Positions 7,905 through 17,539 of a stretch of DNA of 64,000 bases are shown here, piece by piece; the first letter of the stretch is position 1; each line of letters opens with the position of its first letter. Where the stretch lies: positions 62,001-126,000 of the forward strand of contig CAYPQF010000050.1 in assembly GCA_964412815.1 (NCBI GenBank), given 5' to 3'. Position numbers and translations under genes: made by a program. The notes under the pieces are model-generated. The model was given only the letters and a program-made list of their open reading frames with translations, was not told the DNA's origin and ran no database searches. The stretch comes from JAOAFZ01 sp964412815 (GTDB lineage Bacteria; Patescibacteriota; Microgenomatia; UBA1406; GWC2-37-13).

Positions 7905-9604
7905 TTGGATGTATTTTCAAATATATAAACTTCCGGGTGGTCATAGACCGTAAATGACTCCTCCAGCCAGCCATCCGGAAACTCTACCGGGATACCGAGA
8001 TACCGGAGAGAAGGATACGACGTAATTTTAGCAATCTGCTTATAGGGTGTTTTTCCCGCAAACAGATCTTCATAAAACTGCATCATCCGTGGATACCGTT
8101 CGGGTACGGTAGTAATACTTCCCCATCCCCGATTGGAACTGAGGACATAATAATCTGCCTTTTCCAGTTTGCTGTTCATAATTTCCCATTTTTCCGGGGT
8201 ATCAGGATCAAATACCGGCAGCTGATCCATGATAAAGATCTTCCCCTGCTGATCCGGGATCATCAACGGAAGTCCGTCATCCCAGTGCTCTGACAGCAAC
8301 ACTGTCTCTCCGGGCAAATTTTCATAAATCCAGTAAGAAGCCTGCACCCGTGAATGGTCGTACATATAGATCGAGTTAAACATAACCGGCCAGATCATGA
8401 TCGCGGCGCCTGTGGCAATACATAGACCGATTCTCAGCTTCTGCTGTCTGATCCTCCAGAGGGCTGCCAGTGCAATACCACCAAAGATTGCCAGAAATGG
8501 ATAGATATAAATAAAGTAGCGGATTGTTTTGAGTACTACGGTTGATTGATACAGAAAAAACATTATTGTCGCTGCCAGAATAAGCATGAGAGCAGTTTTT
8601 CGATGTGAACGGACCGCGATGATCATCCCCGCTACGCTGGTGATGAAAAATCCAATCCCTACACCCGCAATAACCAGGTTGTATAAGGCAAACCAGACAG
8701 GTGTTTTATGTACCCATTGTACCGCCGGCGGGAACCAGGCATCCGGAGCAGTAAAAGACTCGAGCTGGCGGATATTCTGCAGAAAAGCCTCTGACAGATG
8801 AACCGCAAAGAGGTTCGCGTCTTCAAAATAATATGGATTAGCAAACCGTAGTGTCAGATAGGCGAAAAACACAAACCCCGCCCCATAGAGCAACATCGTA
8901 CCAAATTCTTTGGGAGTGCGCTTTTTCTTATGCTTAAGGAACATTGTCACATACGGAAGAATAAAGAAGATTGCGATAAGTGGAGCCAGATAGATTGAAC
9001 TGACTTTGGATGCCACACCCAGGGCAATCATACTCGCTGATAACACCACATTCACAAAGCGAGGTTTAAAGTAAAATGCCATTGCATAGTAAATGCTGGC
9101 AATGGTAAAAAAGTTTGAGAAGGTATCTACCGCATAGAAATGAGACAGCTGGATTGGCAGAACTGCTACTGCGTACAATCCGGCAGCGGCATACTTGACT
9201 CCCCGGGAAAGCTTGTAATGGCGTTCCAGCAACTGAACCATCTTAAACACATACACCACGACCAGAATGTCAAACAGGGCCGAGATTGCTCTGCCAAGAA
9301 TAGCCGTATTGTTGTACGTATCCATATCTGTACCCACCGCGAGCAGTTTAACCAGAATCAGAGGAAAGGATCCATAGACAAAAAAATCAAATCCGACATT
9401 CCGGGCATTCATGGAAGATTCAGCCGGAATCATGTACTGGATAAAGGATTCCGGCAGTTTCATGGCATTCGTCACCATAACCACAAAGCGTTCATCCGGA
9501 TGGAGCATATACCCTTGATCCCAGTTAATACCGTTAAAACGGAAGTAGATTGCCACAATAAAGATAATGGCAATAAGAAGCCAATGCACTCGCTTGTCAG
9601 ACAT
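7901..9604 (-). CDS. GT39-like membrane glycosyltransferase
   Basis: A 567-residue polytopic protein with about eleven hydrophobic helices. The first periplasmic loop holds NWDQGYMLHPDERFVVM; the acidic HPDER element is typical of GT39/PMT-type GT-C enzymes, which use polyprenyl-phosphate sugars. A soluble C-terminal domain of about 130 residues follows the last helix. The start at MSDKRVHW was preferred over an upstream ATG because TATACT ends six bases before it, giving a leaderless mRNA. It forms a unit with the methyltransferase. Confidence 0.8.
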   Translation of the reverse strand: MSDKRVHWLLIAIIFIVAIYFRFNGINWDQGYMLHPDERFVVMVTNAMKLPESFIQYMIPAESSMNARNVGFDFFVYGSFPLILVKLLAVGTDMDTYNNTAILGRAISALFDILVVVYVFKMVQLLERHYKLSRGVKYAAAGLYAVAVLPIQLSHFYAVDTFSNFFTIASIYYAMAFYFKPRFVNVVLSASMIALGVASKVSSIYLAPLIAIFFILPYVTMFLKHKKKRTPKEFGTMLLYGAGFVFFAYLTLRFANPYYFEDANLFAVHLSEAFLQNIRQLESFTAPDAWFPPAVQWVHKTPVWFALYNLVIAGVGIGFFITSVAGMIIAVRSHRKTALMLILAATIMFFLYQSTVVLKTIRYFIYIYPFLAIFGGIALAALWRIRQQKLRIGLCIATGAAIMIWPVMFNSIYMYDHSRVQASYWIYENLPGETVLLSEHWDDGLPLMIPDQQGKIFIMDQLPVFDPDTPEKWEIMNSKLEKADYYVLSSNRGWGSITTVPERYPRMMQFYEDLFAGKTPYKQIAKITSYPSLRYLGIPVEFPDGWLEESFTVYDHPEVYIFENTSK

Positions 9605-9747
9605 GAATTTAGTATAACAGATACATCCATCATTGTTGAATGTGCGAAAAATATTTCGCACATTCAGCGTACGAAGGTGGATACCCGTCGCATTTTTAAA
9701 TGTAAAGGGTATATCCCCTGCCCCGAACAGGAAACTACGCGGGAAAA

Positions 9748-10824
9748 TCAGTTATTTTTGTTGATGGTCTTGAGCACATCCACCAGCTTTTTTCCTTCTT
9801 CAGAATAGACAATGGCTTTCCCTTTACGCGGAACGATATGAATAGTTACTTTGAAGAGTCCCCCATTCTTCTCTTCTTTTACCAGCATATGACATCTCAT
9901 GACATCTTTCATCTTGGCTATCCAGCGTTCGAGTTTTGGTCCATAGTCCTGAATAATCTCCATGTTTCCCGGTGATACATCATTAGTGGAGAGCTCGATA
10001 AACCCGCGCGGTTCTTCATGCTTTAGACGGCGCAGTAAGTCCCGGATCGTGATAATACCTGCCGGGAAGCCCTGTCTATTCACAATCACGACACTGCCGA
10101 TCTCACGAGACACCATATCCGTCAGACACTCTGCCAGCGTAACATCGGGTTTACGCATATGTACTCGTTGCTGCATCACGGTTCGGACTTTCATATGAAC
10201 AAAGGGGTCATGTTCATTAATGTTTTCTCGGGCATAGTCAGGCTTATCAGTTGGAGCGATCAGATGTGGAATCAGATCATAATAACTGAAGATACCCTGA
10301 AGCTTCATATCCTGATCGATCACTACCAGCTTCGAGACCTGCTCTGTCTCGAAGAGATTTATCACGGTGGAAACCTTGTCGTCGGCGTAGACACTCACCA
10401 GTGGTTTGGAGTGCTCGTTGAGGGCGTCCATGACAGTGGAATGAAAGACCGGATCAGCTGCCATCTGTTTGAGGATACGACGGGCAGAGACCACCCCTTC
10501 AAATCTGCCGTTCTGGTCTATAACCGGCAGGTAATGCATCCGGGACTCCATCATTAAGCCAACTACCCGCTCGATTGAGTCGTCCATCGAAACTTTGGGT
10601 GGATGAAACAGACAGTGACGTACCAGAGACTCTCCCTGATATTTCTGATGCTTAATCAGTGAGTAGTAGGGATTTATAACGCCAACATACTTGCTGCCGT
10701 CTTCTCCATCAAATACAAAGCATGCATCATGCGATGAATGCAGTTTTGAGACCGCTGAACTTAACGTGTCATCAATATGTGCTCTCACGATCCCTGTTTT
10801 TTTCAAAACATCTTTCGCTTTCAT
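9748..10824 (-). CDS. Four-CBS-domain protein with a C-terminal alpha/beta domain
   Basis: A 358-residue soluble protein. Tandem CBS motifs are visible at about residues 1-60, 65-125 (HYLPVIDQNGRFEGVVSARR), 130-190 (KLVVIDQDMKLQGIFSYYDL) and 215-275 (IGSVVIVNRQGFPAGIITIR). CBS pairs bind adenine nucleotides and regulate attached domains. The last 70 residues (LERWIAKMKDVMRCHMLVKE to KGKAIVYSEEGKKLV) resemble a ribosome-hibernation HPF/RaiA-like fold; this is inference. The start at MKAKD overlaps the pepA stop (ATGA), so the gene is coupled to pepA. Confidence 0.78.
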   Translation of the reverse strand: MKAKDVLKKTGIVRAHIDDTLSSAVSKLHSSHDACFVFDGEDGSKYVGVINPYYSLIKHQKYQGESLVRHCLFHPPKVSMDDSIERVVGLMMESRMHYLPVIDQNGRFEGVVSARRILKQMAADPVFHSTVMDALNEHSKPLVSVYADDKVSTVINLFETEQVSKLVVIDQDMKLQGIFSYYDLIPHLIAPTDKPDYARENINEHDPFVHMKVRTVMQQRVHMRKPDVTLAECLTDMVSREIGSVVIVNRQGFPAGIITIRDLLRRLKHEEPRGFIELSTNDVSPGNMEIIQDYGPKLERWIAKMKDVMRCHMLVKEEKNGGLFKVTIHIVPRKGKAIVYSEEGKKLVDVLKTINKNN

Positions 10825-12347
10825 AGATTTGGTGTGGTTATAACTTGCAATAACGTTGCAACCCCCCATCCTGTTGCACCTGTATCATAAATGCCGACCG
10901 GTTTCCGTGCATTGTATGACGGCCCGGCAATATCTACATGAATCCACTTCATCTCATCGACAAACTGCTTGAGGAAGAGCGCGGCAGTTATCGCACCGCC
11001 ATACCGCATCCGGGTAATATTCCGCATATCGGCAATCTCACTCTTCATATCTTCAAAGTAGTAGTCATGAAGCGGCATCGGCCATAACTGCTCCCCGTTC
11101 TCCATAGCCGCGATCCGGAACAGATCGGTAAACTCCTCATCATTTCCAAACAGTGAGGCGATATCCGGTCCAAGTGCAATCATGGATGCTCCGGTTAAGG
11201 TGGCGTAATCAATTGCCATATCAACCTTCAGTTCCCGACTGGCATATGCAAGAGCATCAGCCAGAGTTAAGCGTCCTTCCGCGTCAGTATTCAAAACCTC
11301 GATCGATTTTCCGTTCATTGCAGTGACGATATCGCCCGGACGGAACGCATTTCCGGAGATCATGTTTTCGCAGGCAGGCAGAATTCCATAGAGTTCGTAC
11401 GGAATAGCTCCGTCCTTTTTCTCATCCCATTGGGACAGTATGGTAAAAAGACCAATCATCGCGGCACCGCCTGACATATCAATCTTCATATCTTCCATGT
11501 ACTCTGCCGGCTTGATTGAGTAGCCTCCCGAATCAAAGGTGATAGATTTTCCGATGACACATATTTTTTTCCGTACCGTTCCGGCCGGTTTGTAATGGAA
11601 CACAATAAACTGGGGCTTCTGATCGCTCCCCTGCGCAACCGCCAGATAAGAGTTCATACCCAGCTGCTGACAGTCATTCTGATCGAGAACCTGTACGGAT
11701 ATTTTTTTCCCTGAGGCTTTCGCTATCTGTTTGGCTTCGTACGCAAGCAGCTCAGGAGTGGCATGAGAAGCCGGCTCGTTTACCAGATCACGGGCTTTAG
11801 TTATACCTGCGGCTATCATCTGTCCGCGTCGGATTCCATCCACCAGTGCCTTTTTATACGGCTTTTGTGATACATCAATGGAAACAGTTACCGTTTCCAT
11901 GTAAACAGGCCTGCTCGTTTTTTCCTGGGTTTTGTATTTGGAAAAATGATAGGATGCCAGCTCCGCGCCAACAGCGATCATCTCTCCCATCTTCGGGGAT
12001 GATTCGACGACATCTGGAAGCAACACTATTTCTACGGCTGCTACCTTCTGCTGCTGTAATGCACGACACGCTTCGGCGACAATATCCCGGACAATCACCG
12101 GGGTAGCTGCTGTTCCTGCTCCGGCAATCATCAGCAGTTGATAGGGCGCGTCCATCTCGATAGTAAGCGTTTGACCTTTTTTCCCGGTAAATCCGCGTTC
12201 TTTCAGTCTGGCTTCAAGACGTTTGAGAGGAGCACCAGGAAGTGACGAAATCAATTGTTTGAGTTTGGTAGATTGACTGGTAATAAGAAGAAGAGCAGTT
12301 CCCTTCTCTGGCAGGGCCGTTGCACGTTCGGTGACGGTAATCTTCAT
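10821..12347 (-). CDS. pepA: Leucyl aminopeptidase (M17)
   Basis: A 508-residue cytosolic metallo-aminopeptidase that releases N-terminal residues from peptides using two metal ions. The C-terminal catalytic domain shows KSITFDSGGYSIKPAEYMED, then KIDMSGGAAMIG, and the M17 signature NTDAEGRLTLADALAY. Length and two-domain layout match the family. The start at MKITVTERA was chosen over an upstream ATG because the family begins there and a TATGAT box lies upstream. The CBS gene follows with an ATGA overlap. Confidence 0.93.
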   Translation of the reverse strand: MKITVTERATALPEKGTALLLITSQSTKLKQLISSLPGAPLKRLEARLKERGFTGKKGQTLTIEMDAPYQLLMIAGAGTAATPVIVRDIVAEACRALQQQKVAAVEIVLLPDVVESSPKMGEMIAVGAELASYHFSKYKTQEKTSRPVYMETVTVSIDVSQKPYKKALVDGIRRGQMIAAGITKARDLVNEPASHATPELLAYEAKQIAKASGKKISVQVLDQNDCQQLGMNSYLAVAQGSDQKPQFIVFHYKPAGTVRKKICVIGKSITFDSGGYSIKPAEYMEDMKIDMSGGAAMIGLFTILSQWDEKKDGAIPYELYGILPACENMISGNAFRPGDIVTAMNGKSIEVLNTDAEGRLTLADALAYASRELKVDMAIDYATLTGASMIALGPDIASLFGNDEEFTDLFRIAAMENGEQLWPMPLHDYYFEDMKSEIADMRNITRMRYGGAITAALFLKQFVDEMKWIHVDIAGPSYNARKPVGIYDTGATGWGVATLLQVITTPNL

Positions 12348-12436
12348 AAGGGTAGGTGGAAAATTGTAATGTACGCTTCGATCATAGCACAATTACACCT
12401 AAAATACAAAAACAGAGAGTAAGAGAAGATTAATAA

Positions 12437-12553
12437 GTGAAGCTACGGACCCTCATGGACTGGATGGGGCACGAGAACCTAAACATGACCCAAATCTATG
12501 TCCGCATGGCTGAGGAGAACGTTCACCGGGTGATGGAGCAGACAAGTTTGTAA
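12437..12553 (+). pseudogene. C-terminal remnant of a tyrosine recombinase
   Basis: A 38-codon stretch (KLRTLMDWMGHENLNMTQIY then VRMAEENVHRVMEQTSL) matches the C-terminal end of XerC/phage-type tyrosine recombinases: LGH-x-N-x-x-TQIY carries the conserved His and the catalytic Tyr. The preceding catalytic Arg and the rest of the enzyme are missing. No start signal precedes it. It is more GC-rich than its flanks and marks a decayed mobile element next to the transposase relic at 13646-14186. Confidence 0.6.
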
Positions 12554-12887
12554 GGGAGGTTGGATCAGCCGCAGATGGAGTGTTTCCTTAGCGGACCGTC
12601 CTATCAGTTCAGAAAGGAAATAAGAGCCGTAATTCTGTTATTCCCACCATATCGGAGGTGATAAACTTAAAAGAACCGCTTATCGGTTTCTTGTGTTGTT
12701 TTCAGATTAATAGTAAAGCCGCCTCCATAATTTGCTATGGTTATGTAGCACGATTCTGGGCGATGTTGTCATTCATGGCTGTAACGCACCTGTCGTCCCC
12801 TTTGCAAACATGAGCGAAACAATATAGTATCGCTACACCGCCTCGGTATAGCCCATTATTATGCTTCGACACGTTTTGCTCCTCTGT
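12554..12887. other. Gene-free stretch after recombinase relic
   Basis: No credible ORF is present. A short hairpin (GAACCG facing CGGTTTC, about 12673-12690) could be a weak terminator in the minus direction. The base composition is mixed and looks like further mobile-element debris, but I cannot name it. Confidence 0.4.
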
Positions 12888-13613
12888 TTATTTTGCAACA
12901 ATTTCTGGTTCCCACGAGACGCCTTTGTCTTTGGAGATGAAGTCAACGACAAAGCTTGAATTGACCTCCGCCGGCTCGTTGTTGAGTTCTACAAAATCGT
13001 AAGCAAAAGGTTTGGTAGTGTCAAAGGTTTCGCCGATACCGCCAATGAACGAGAGACGAAAGCTCCCATCTTGCTGTTCCTGCAATGTGTAATTGTCTGC
13101 GATATCCTGTATAACGGCATCGATATCGTAAGGCTTGCTGCTATTCACAGGGACATACGCCTGGATATTCATCGTTATGCTGCCAAACGAAGTGTATTCA
13201 TCGCCATCGCCTATTTTGCCCACAGATACAATCACTCCTTTCGATTGATTCCTCAACTCTTCAGGCATATCTTCAAAATTGGGGACTTTAGCTATACTTG
13301 CCATACATTCAGTAAATTCTGTTTCTTGACCTGAAATCGGTTTGAGAAGGTAAGACCAAGATTCGAGATTTTTCTCCTCAACACGCATAGAGAGATTTTG
13401 GTTCGGGAGTGATGTGTCTATTCTATATTCGTTATCCTTCCAGACCATCTCTTTTTTCTCACACAAAGTAGTGGTATTGACTTCAGTAATCGAGTTATCT
13501 TTAACGGTTGACTTACTGGATTCCTCAGGACTTTTTTTGCTGCTAAATAAGAGAAACGAAACAGCGGAAGCAGACGCAACCGCGATTAACAATACGAGTA
13601 ATATTTTTTTCAT
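12888..13613 (-). CDS. Secreted or membrane-anchored protein of unknown function
   Basis: A 241-residue protein. Residues 1-22 (MKKILLVLLIAVASASAVSF) are a signal peptide or N-terminal anchor. The Ser/Lys/Glu-rich linker (SSKKSPEESSKSTVKDN) leads to a soluble domain of about 190 residues with two cysteines (TTLCEKKE and FTECMAS) that could form a disulfide. No lipobox is seen. The start was chosen at MKKILL because TATAAT ends six bases before it; an in-frame ATG 33 codons upstream is rejected. The family is unknown to me. Confidence 0.7.
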   Translation of the reverse strand: MKKILLVLLIAVASASAVSFLLFSSKKSPEESSKSTVKDNSITEVNTTTLCEKKEMVWKDNEYRIDTSLPNQNLSMRVEEKNLESWSYLLKPISGQETEFTECMASIAKVPNFEDMPEELRNQSKGVIVSVGKIGDGDEYTSFGSITMNIQAYVPVNSSKPYDIDAVIQDIADNYTLQEQQDGSFRLSFIGGIGETFDTTKPFAYDFVELNNEPAEVNSSFVVDFISKDKGVSWEPEIVAK

Positions 13614-13645
13614 GTGTAAATTATAGCAATTGAAAGTTGTGTTTA

Positions 13646-14186
13646 TCAAGATTGAGGCTCTGCACTGACAGGTTGAATTGTCAGCACAGAGCTTAGGAAA
13701 GCATCTGCCCAAAGGTTACTCATCAAGAGTGTGCTGGTATCTCTGAAGTAACCAAGTACTGGCAAATATGCCTCCCCGCCGCTGGCATCCTTCTTATCAA
13801 TATAGTGCTCAGTTTTGGCGATCAGTGTGATGCCGACGGGAAAGGAAACGTCCTGGCTATGGTACAGTGCGGTAAGAAAATTGACGCTCTTGACCATCCG
13901 GTCTTTGGAATGGTCATAGTGCCAGCAGACGATATCGTTCTCGTCGGTGTACGGCTTTTCTGCGACACTGTCGTCAAGGATCAGCACACCATCATCGCGC
14001 TCGATTGCACGAACGTGTGGCTTGACCCGCTGCCACAGGTCTGCCGACGTACGAACCGCGCCAGCGAGAAACCGCCGGATGCGATCGTGGCTGACCTGTC
14101 CGTCAAGGAGCGCTGACAGCCCGGTAGCCGTGGTTTGGGCTTATCAAATAGTCGCTATACAGGTCGAAGATCTCATCGTCTGTCAT
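13646..14186 (-). pseudogene. Broken IS4/IS701-like transposase
   Basis: Reading the minus strand from the ATG at 14186 gives MTDDEIFDLYSDYLIS, then a frameshift near 14120, then LSALLDGQVSHDRIRRFLAG and later GVLILDDSVAEKPYTDENDI. The last carries the first catalytic Asp of a DDE transposase (LDDS-x-x-EKP context as in IS4/IS701 relatives). After about 110 further residues the homology fades and the protein ends early, so the second Asp and the Glu are missing. It is therefore both frameshifted and truncated. No terminal inverted repeats were recognised. Confidence 0.72.
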
Positions 14187-14233
14187 ACTCTGAACTCTAC
14201 CACACTACTTCCAACCCTGGTGCGTTAGGTGAG

Positions 14234-15289
14234 TTAATAAAAGAGTGAGAAGATCTCCAGTACGATGCACGCCAGAAAGATAAGCTGAATAAACAGGACT
14301 TCAAATGCCCGTTTTTTCGGGAAGACTCGTGCATATGCCTGACAGATCATCATGCCGACAGCCGCGATAAAGACACCGCCGGTAAAGGAGAGCACTTCAA
14401 GAAATGAGCCGATACGAAACAAAATAAACAGAAATGGGACGAATGCCATGACGCCGATCGCGGTTCGTTCATGGAACCGGACATCCTTGATCAACGTCTC
14501 TCTGCCAATCATCGAAATAACCAGATACGGAGTTAAGACCACAAATACCCCTGCAAGATTGAATAACAGATCAAGTTGTCTATTCGGCAGCGCAAAGCTG
14601 GTAAAATCGATAAAAAAGTATGCTACCAGCGAAAATAGCAGATACGTTACAAAAGTAACGAGCTGTGCAACATGGATTGATTTTTTGGTCATCGCGCCTC
14701 GATGGAGTACCGCGGACGTAGAAAATCCGGTATAGGCAAACAGTATAGCTCCCAGTACCGAAAACGGATCGGTCGCGGTGAACGGAACTTTGGCTGTCTC
14801 AAAGGGAAGCACCACGATCATCGCCAGTACAATAACCGCCAGCAGACTCATCTTAATGCCGGTAAAAACCATATCGACAGCCTCAAGTTTAGTTCCTGCA
14901 AGCAGAATTACCGCTGTTGCGAAGGTATAAAACAGCATCGTCCCCAACTGTTCGGAGATCGGCAGCAACTGCGCGATAAACGTTCCCCCCAGAAACGCAA
15001 AGGCAACCAGACTCCCTCCCGTTGCAAACATCATCATATAGAGAGCAACCCTCCCCCACCCGGGTCCCAGAATTAACGAGATGTACCCCGGAATCTGATG
15101 TTTTGCGCGAGTATGGGTAACGATTTCGTAGACAAAGATATTCACCCGTACCATGACATACCCAACTATCACCAGCAGTGTAACAAACAATACGATACCA
15201 CTTCGTTGCAGCGCAAAAGGAAGAGAAAAAATACCCGCTCCAATCACGGTCCCTAACATAAGAAAGATATTTTGAAAGAACAGTGGCAT
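14234..15289 (-). CDS. Amino acid permease (aromatic amino acid/AAAP type)
   Basis: A 351-residue transporter with about ten to eleven transmembrane helices. The first helix carries MLGTVIGAGIFSLPFAL, the unwound G-x-G motif typical of APC-superfamily carriers of the Trp/Tyr permease and AAAP groups. The amino acid specificity cannot be read. The start is at MPLFFQ because TATACT ends five bases upstream; the long in-frame extension runs through the terminator and antisense of the cassette at 15385 and is not real. Confidence 0.82.
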   Translation of the reverse strand: MPLFFQNIFLMLGTVIGAGIFSLPFALQRSGIVLFVTLLVIVGYVMVRVNIFVYEIVTHTRAKHQIPGYISLILGPGWGRVALYMMMFATGGSLVAFAFLGGTFIAQLLPISEQLGTMLFYTFATAVILLAGTKLEAVDMVFTGIKMSLLAVIVLAMIVVLPFETAKVPFTATDPFSVLGAILFAYTGFSTSAVLHRGAMTKKSIHVAQLVTFVTYLLFSLVAYFFIDFTSFALPNRQLDLLFNLAGVFVVLTPYLVISMIGRETLIKDVRFHERTAIGVMAFVPFLFILFRIGSFLEVLSFTGGVFIAAVGMMICQAYARVFPKKRAFEVLFIQLIFLACIVLEIFSLFY

Positions 15290-15303
15290 ACGATAGTATA
15301 CAC

Positions 15304-15336
15304 AAAAAAAGCGGGAGGGGGTCAACCCGCTCCCGC
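15304..15336 (-). terminator. Intrinsic terminator of the 70-residue GC-rich gene
   Basis: GCGGGAG (15311-15317) and CTCCCGC (15330-15336) form a stem; on the minus strand it is followed by seven T residues. It ends the GC-rich gene 15385-15597 just before the promoter of the permease gene. Confidence 0.8.
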
Positions 15337-15384
15337 TGTCCGTTCCACACCGTCCCAGCAGGTGAGTTTGCACCGCCTGTCTGC

Positions 15385-15597
15385 TCAGGGCTGCATGATC
15401 CCCATAGTTGGCACGACCTGCTGGAAGGTATCCTCCACCGGGACGATCGAGGCAATGACGGCAGGCAGTGCCGCCAACGCTGCCATAAAAAGCAGCACGA
15501 ACAGGATGGTACGCACCGAACACCAGCCCCGTCGTCTCCGCTGCGGTCGAACAATCTGCCGCAGGGAGCGCGGCCGTCCACCTCTTGGCTTACTCAT
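15385..15597 (-). CDS. GC-rich cassette: small basic membrane protein
   Basis: A 70-residue protein with an Arg/Lys-rich N-terminus (MSKPRGGRPRSLRQIVRPQR) and one transmembrane helix (about 28-50, ILFVLLFMAALAALPAVIA). Codons end in G or C almost throughout, unlike the flanking pyrE and permease genes. A strong Shine-Dalgarno sequence, AGGAGG, lies eight bases before the ATG, whereas neighbours have none. AT-rich TATAAT-like sequence lies upstream at about 15630-15650 and a hairpin terminator downstream. Function unknown; it is one of the single-gene cassettes scattered over the window. Confidence 0.75.
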   Translation of the reverse strand: MSKPRGGRPRSLRQIVRPQRRRRGWCSVRTILFVLLFMAALAALPAVIASIVPVEDTFQQVVPTMGIMQP

Positions 15598-15744
15598 CAG
15601 AGCACCTCCTGAGAAATAGAACTAGTTTGACATATTATAATTATAACATAGTTAACTCAATAGCACAATCTGAAACGTCAGAATACGCTGAAAGACGAAT
15701 GAAAGTAAACCTTAAAGCGAGTATCCAAGAAAGGACCCAAGAAA

Positions 15745-16368
15745 TTACAGACCCTTTTGCTGCATATATTTTTTTCCATGACCAACACTGGTATTTACGG
15801 GTCGTGATTTGATTCGTTCCGGTAAGTCTGCTTCTTCCCATGCTTCTGCTGGAAAGGTAGCCAGTGCGGTAAATGGAGCGCCGATCTGCTGATCCGTAAT
15901 TGATGGATCACGATTTACCATCACACAGACACCAACTACGGTCCCCCCAACTCCGTGTACCGCATCAACAACTTTTTTGGCTGAGCCACCGGTATTGGTA
16001 ATATCCTCTACTACCAACACTTTTTTTCCGGTTATCAATTTGTCGTAGCCACGGGTAAAGACCTGATTTTTCTGTTCATCTTTGTCGGTATACACCCCAA
16101 GCACTTCCCGCCCTTCGATCTCGGACAGATGATTTGCAGTCCATGTTGACAGAATAATGCCACCCAGAGCCGGCCCGACCACTACCTCCACTCCTTTTCC
16201 GGCATGTGCTTCTGCCATCAGCCGGCAGACCTGAGAAGTCTCTTGTGTATGCGGATACAGTGCATCTTTATTAATATATACTTCCCCATGTTTTCCGGAG
16301 GTATAGACAAAATGATCGTCAGTTAAAACCGCACCAATTTTTTTAAGGATTGAGATGACATCTGACAT
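15745..16368 (-). CDS. pyrE: Orotate phosphoribosyltransferase
   Basis: A 207-residue enzyme that joins orotate to PRPP to give OMP, the fifth step of de novo pyrimidine synthesis. The PRPP-binding motif VLVVEDITNTGGSAKKVV is intact (acidic pair followed by TNTGGS). GKHGEVYINKD near residue 25 and DEQKNQVFTRGYDKLITGK (flexible catalytic loop) are in the expected order. It follows pyrD by 45 bases in the group pyrF, small ORF, pyrD, pyrE. Confidence 0.93.
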   Translation of the reverse strand: MSDVISILKKIGAVLTDDHFVYTSGKHGEVYINKDALYPHTQETSQVCRLMAEAHAGKGVEVVVGPALGGIILSTWTANHLSEIEGREVLGVYTDKDEQKNQVFTRGYDKLITGKKVLVVEDITNTGGSAKKVVDAVHGVGGTVVGVCVMVNRDPSITDQQIGAPFTALATFPAEAWEEADLPERIKSRPVNTSVGHGKKYMQQKGL

Positions 16369-16413
16369 AAGAAATTAAAATACTGATAATCCCCGCCTGC
16401 GCGGTAGCTGCTG

Positions 16414-17490
16414 TTAGGCAGCCGGATGAATGTGTTCTTTAATCTGTTTCGCTAAAAAGGGATTCCACATTGCCCCGGTCGCACTCATAACGGCGTCGGC
16501 GCCGGCTTCCATATACTCAGTGTAATCTTCCGCTCTGGTAACGCCGCCAACTCCCACGATCTGATAGGTATACCCCAGTTCGTTTCGCAAGGCATGGAGC
16601 CGCTTTACCATATCGAGGCCTGCCCACTTAATTGGAGCGCCACAAATACCACTTCTCAACCTACCTTCGCCGGGTAATGCGGGCGAACCGTCAGGATTAA
16701 AGACAGCGGCCTGAATGGTATTAATGGTAGAAAACCCGTCCACTACTCTACCGATCTCGGTTACATACTCACGCAGGAATGCTTCATCTTCAAAATACGC
16801 CAGTTTAATCAATAATGGGAGATTTCCAATCTCTTCTTTAATCCGGCTGACAATGGTCAGTACGCGCTCTTTGTCAAAGCAGAGCAGATTCCGAGTGCCT
16901 TCGTTCGGGCAACTCAGGTTCAGTTCAGTTACTTTTACCCCGGTTTCCTTCATTAACCGGGCTGCCACCACATGATCTTCGATAAAGGCATCCACACCTT
17001 CTCCCCGATTGGTTCCCTGAAAGCTCCCGATTACTACCTGTCCCGTGCCCTCCTGTTTCACACAGTCTGCCAGATCGGGCTGCCAGAAGTCAGGATCAAA
17101 CGAGGGAACTCCAAACGAGTTGGTTATGGCGATCGGTTCTTTGTAATCTGCCGCACGGGTCAATCCCTGTTCAGCCTTTTCCAGCGTCAGGTCGCCCTCT
17201 ACCTGCACCGGTACCACATTTGGTAACGGATGACATCCGTATTTTCTGGTGCGGACTGTTTTATACATTGGCAGATCAAACCCTTTTTGGAGAGATGCTT
17301 TTACAAATTTCCCGTTTACCAACGGACCGGCAGGAATACCAAACGGTAGATAGACCGGGTGTCCGAAAAAAGAATACTGCGGCTCTCCGGGAAGCTGGTA
17401 GGAAGAAGCATCCGTAAACGCATTGAATGGACCATTGTGAAAGTTATCTTCGTACGACTTTTCCGGGTCGTAGAATGGCGGAAAGAGCAT
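16414..17490 (-). CDS. pyrD: Dihydroorotate dehydrogenase
   Basis: A 358-residue FMN enzyme that oxidises dihydroorotate to orotate. Visible landmarks are LPFGIPAGPLVNGKFV (substrate/FMN lid), YKTVRTRKYGCHPLPN, ITNSFGVPSFDP, the ELNLSCPNEGTRN segment with the conserved Asn and a Cys near the catalytic position, and VGVGGVTRAEDYTEYMEAGA plus SATGAMWNP at the FMN phosphate end. A cysteine base suggests a class 1-like soluble enzyme. The start is at MLFPPF because TATACT ends six bases upstream; an ATA-near start seven codons earlier is less likely. Confidence 0.9.
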   Translation of the reverse strand: MLFPPFYDPEKSYEDNFHNGPFNAFTDASSYQLPGEPQYSFFGHPVYLPFGIPAGPLVNGKFVKASLQKGFDLPMYKTVRTRKYGCHPLPNVVPVQVEGDLTLEKAEQGLTRAADYKEPIAITNSFGVPSFDPDFWQPDLADCVKQEGTGQVVIGSFQGTNRGEGVDAFIEDHVVAARLMKETGVKVTELNLSCPNEGTRNLLCFDKERVLTIVSRIKEEIGNLPLLIKLAYFEDEAFLREYVTEIGRVVDGFSTINTIQAAVFNPDGSPALPGEGRLRSGICGAPIKWAGLDMVKRLHALRNELGYTYQIVGVGGVTRAEDYTEYMEAGADAVMSATGAMWNPFLAKQIKEHIHPAA

Positions 17491-17539
17491 ACAAAGAGTA
17501 TACCAAATCAAGGCAAAAAATAAAGAGAGTCAGCGGCTG

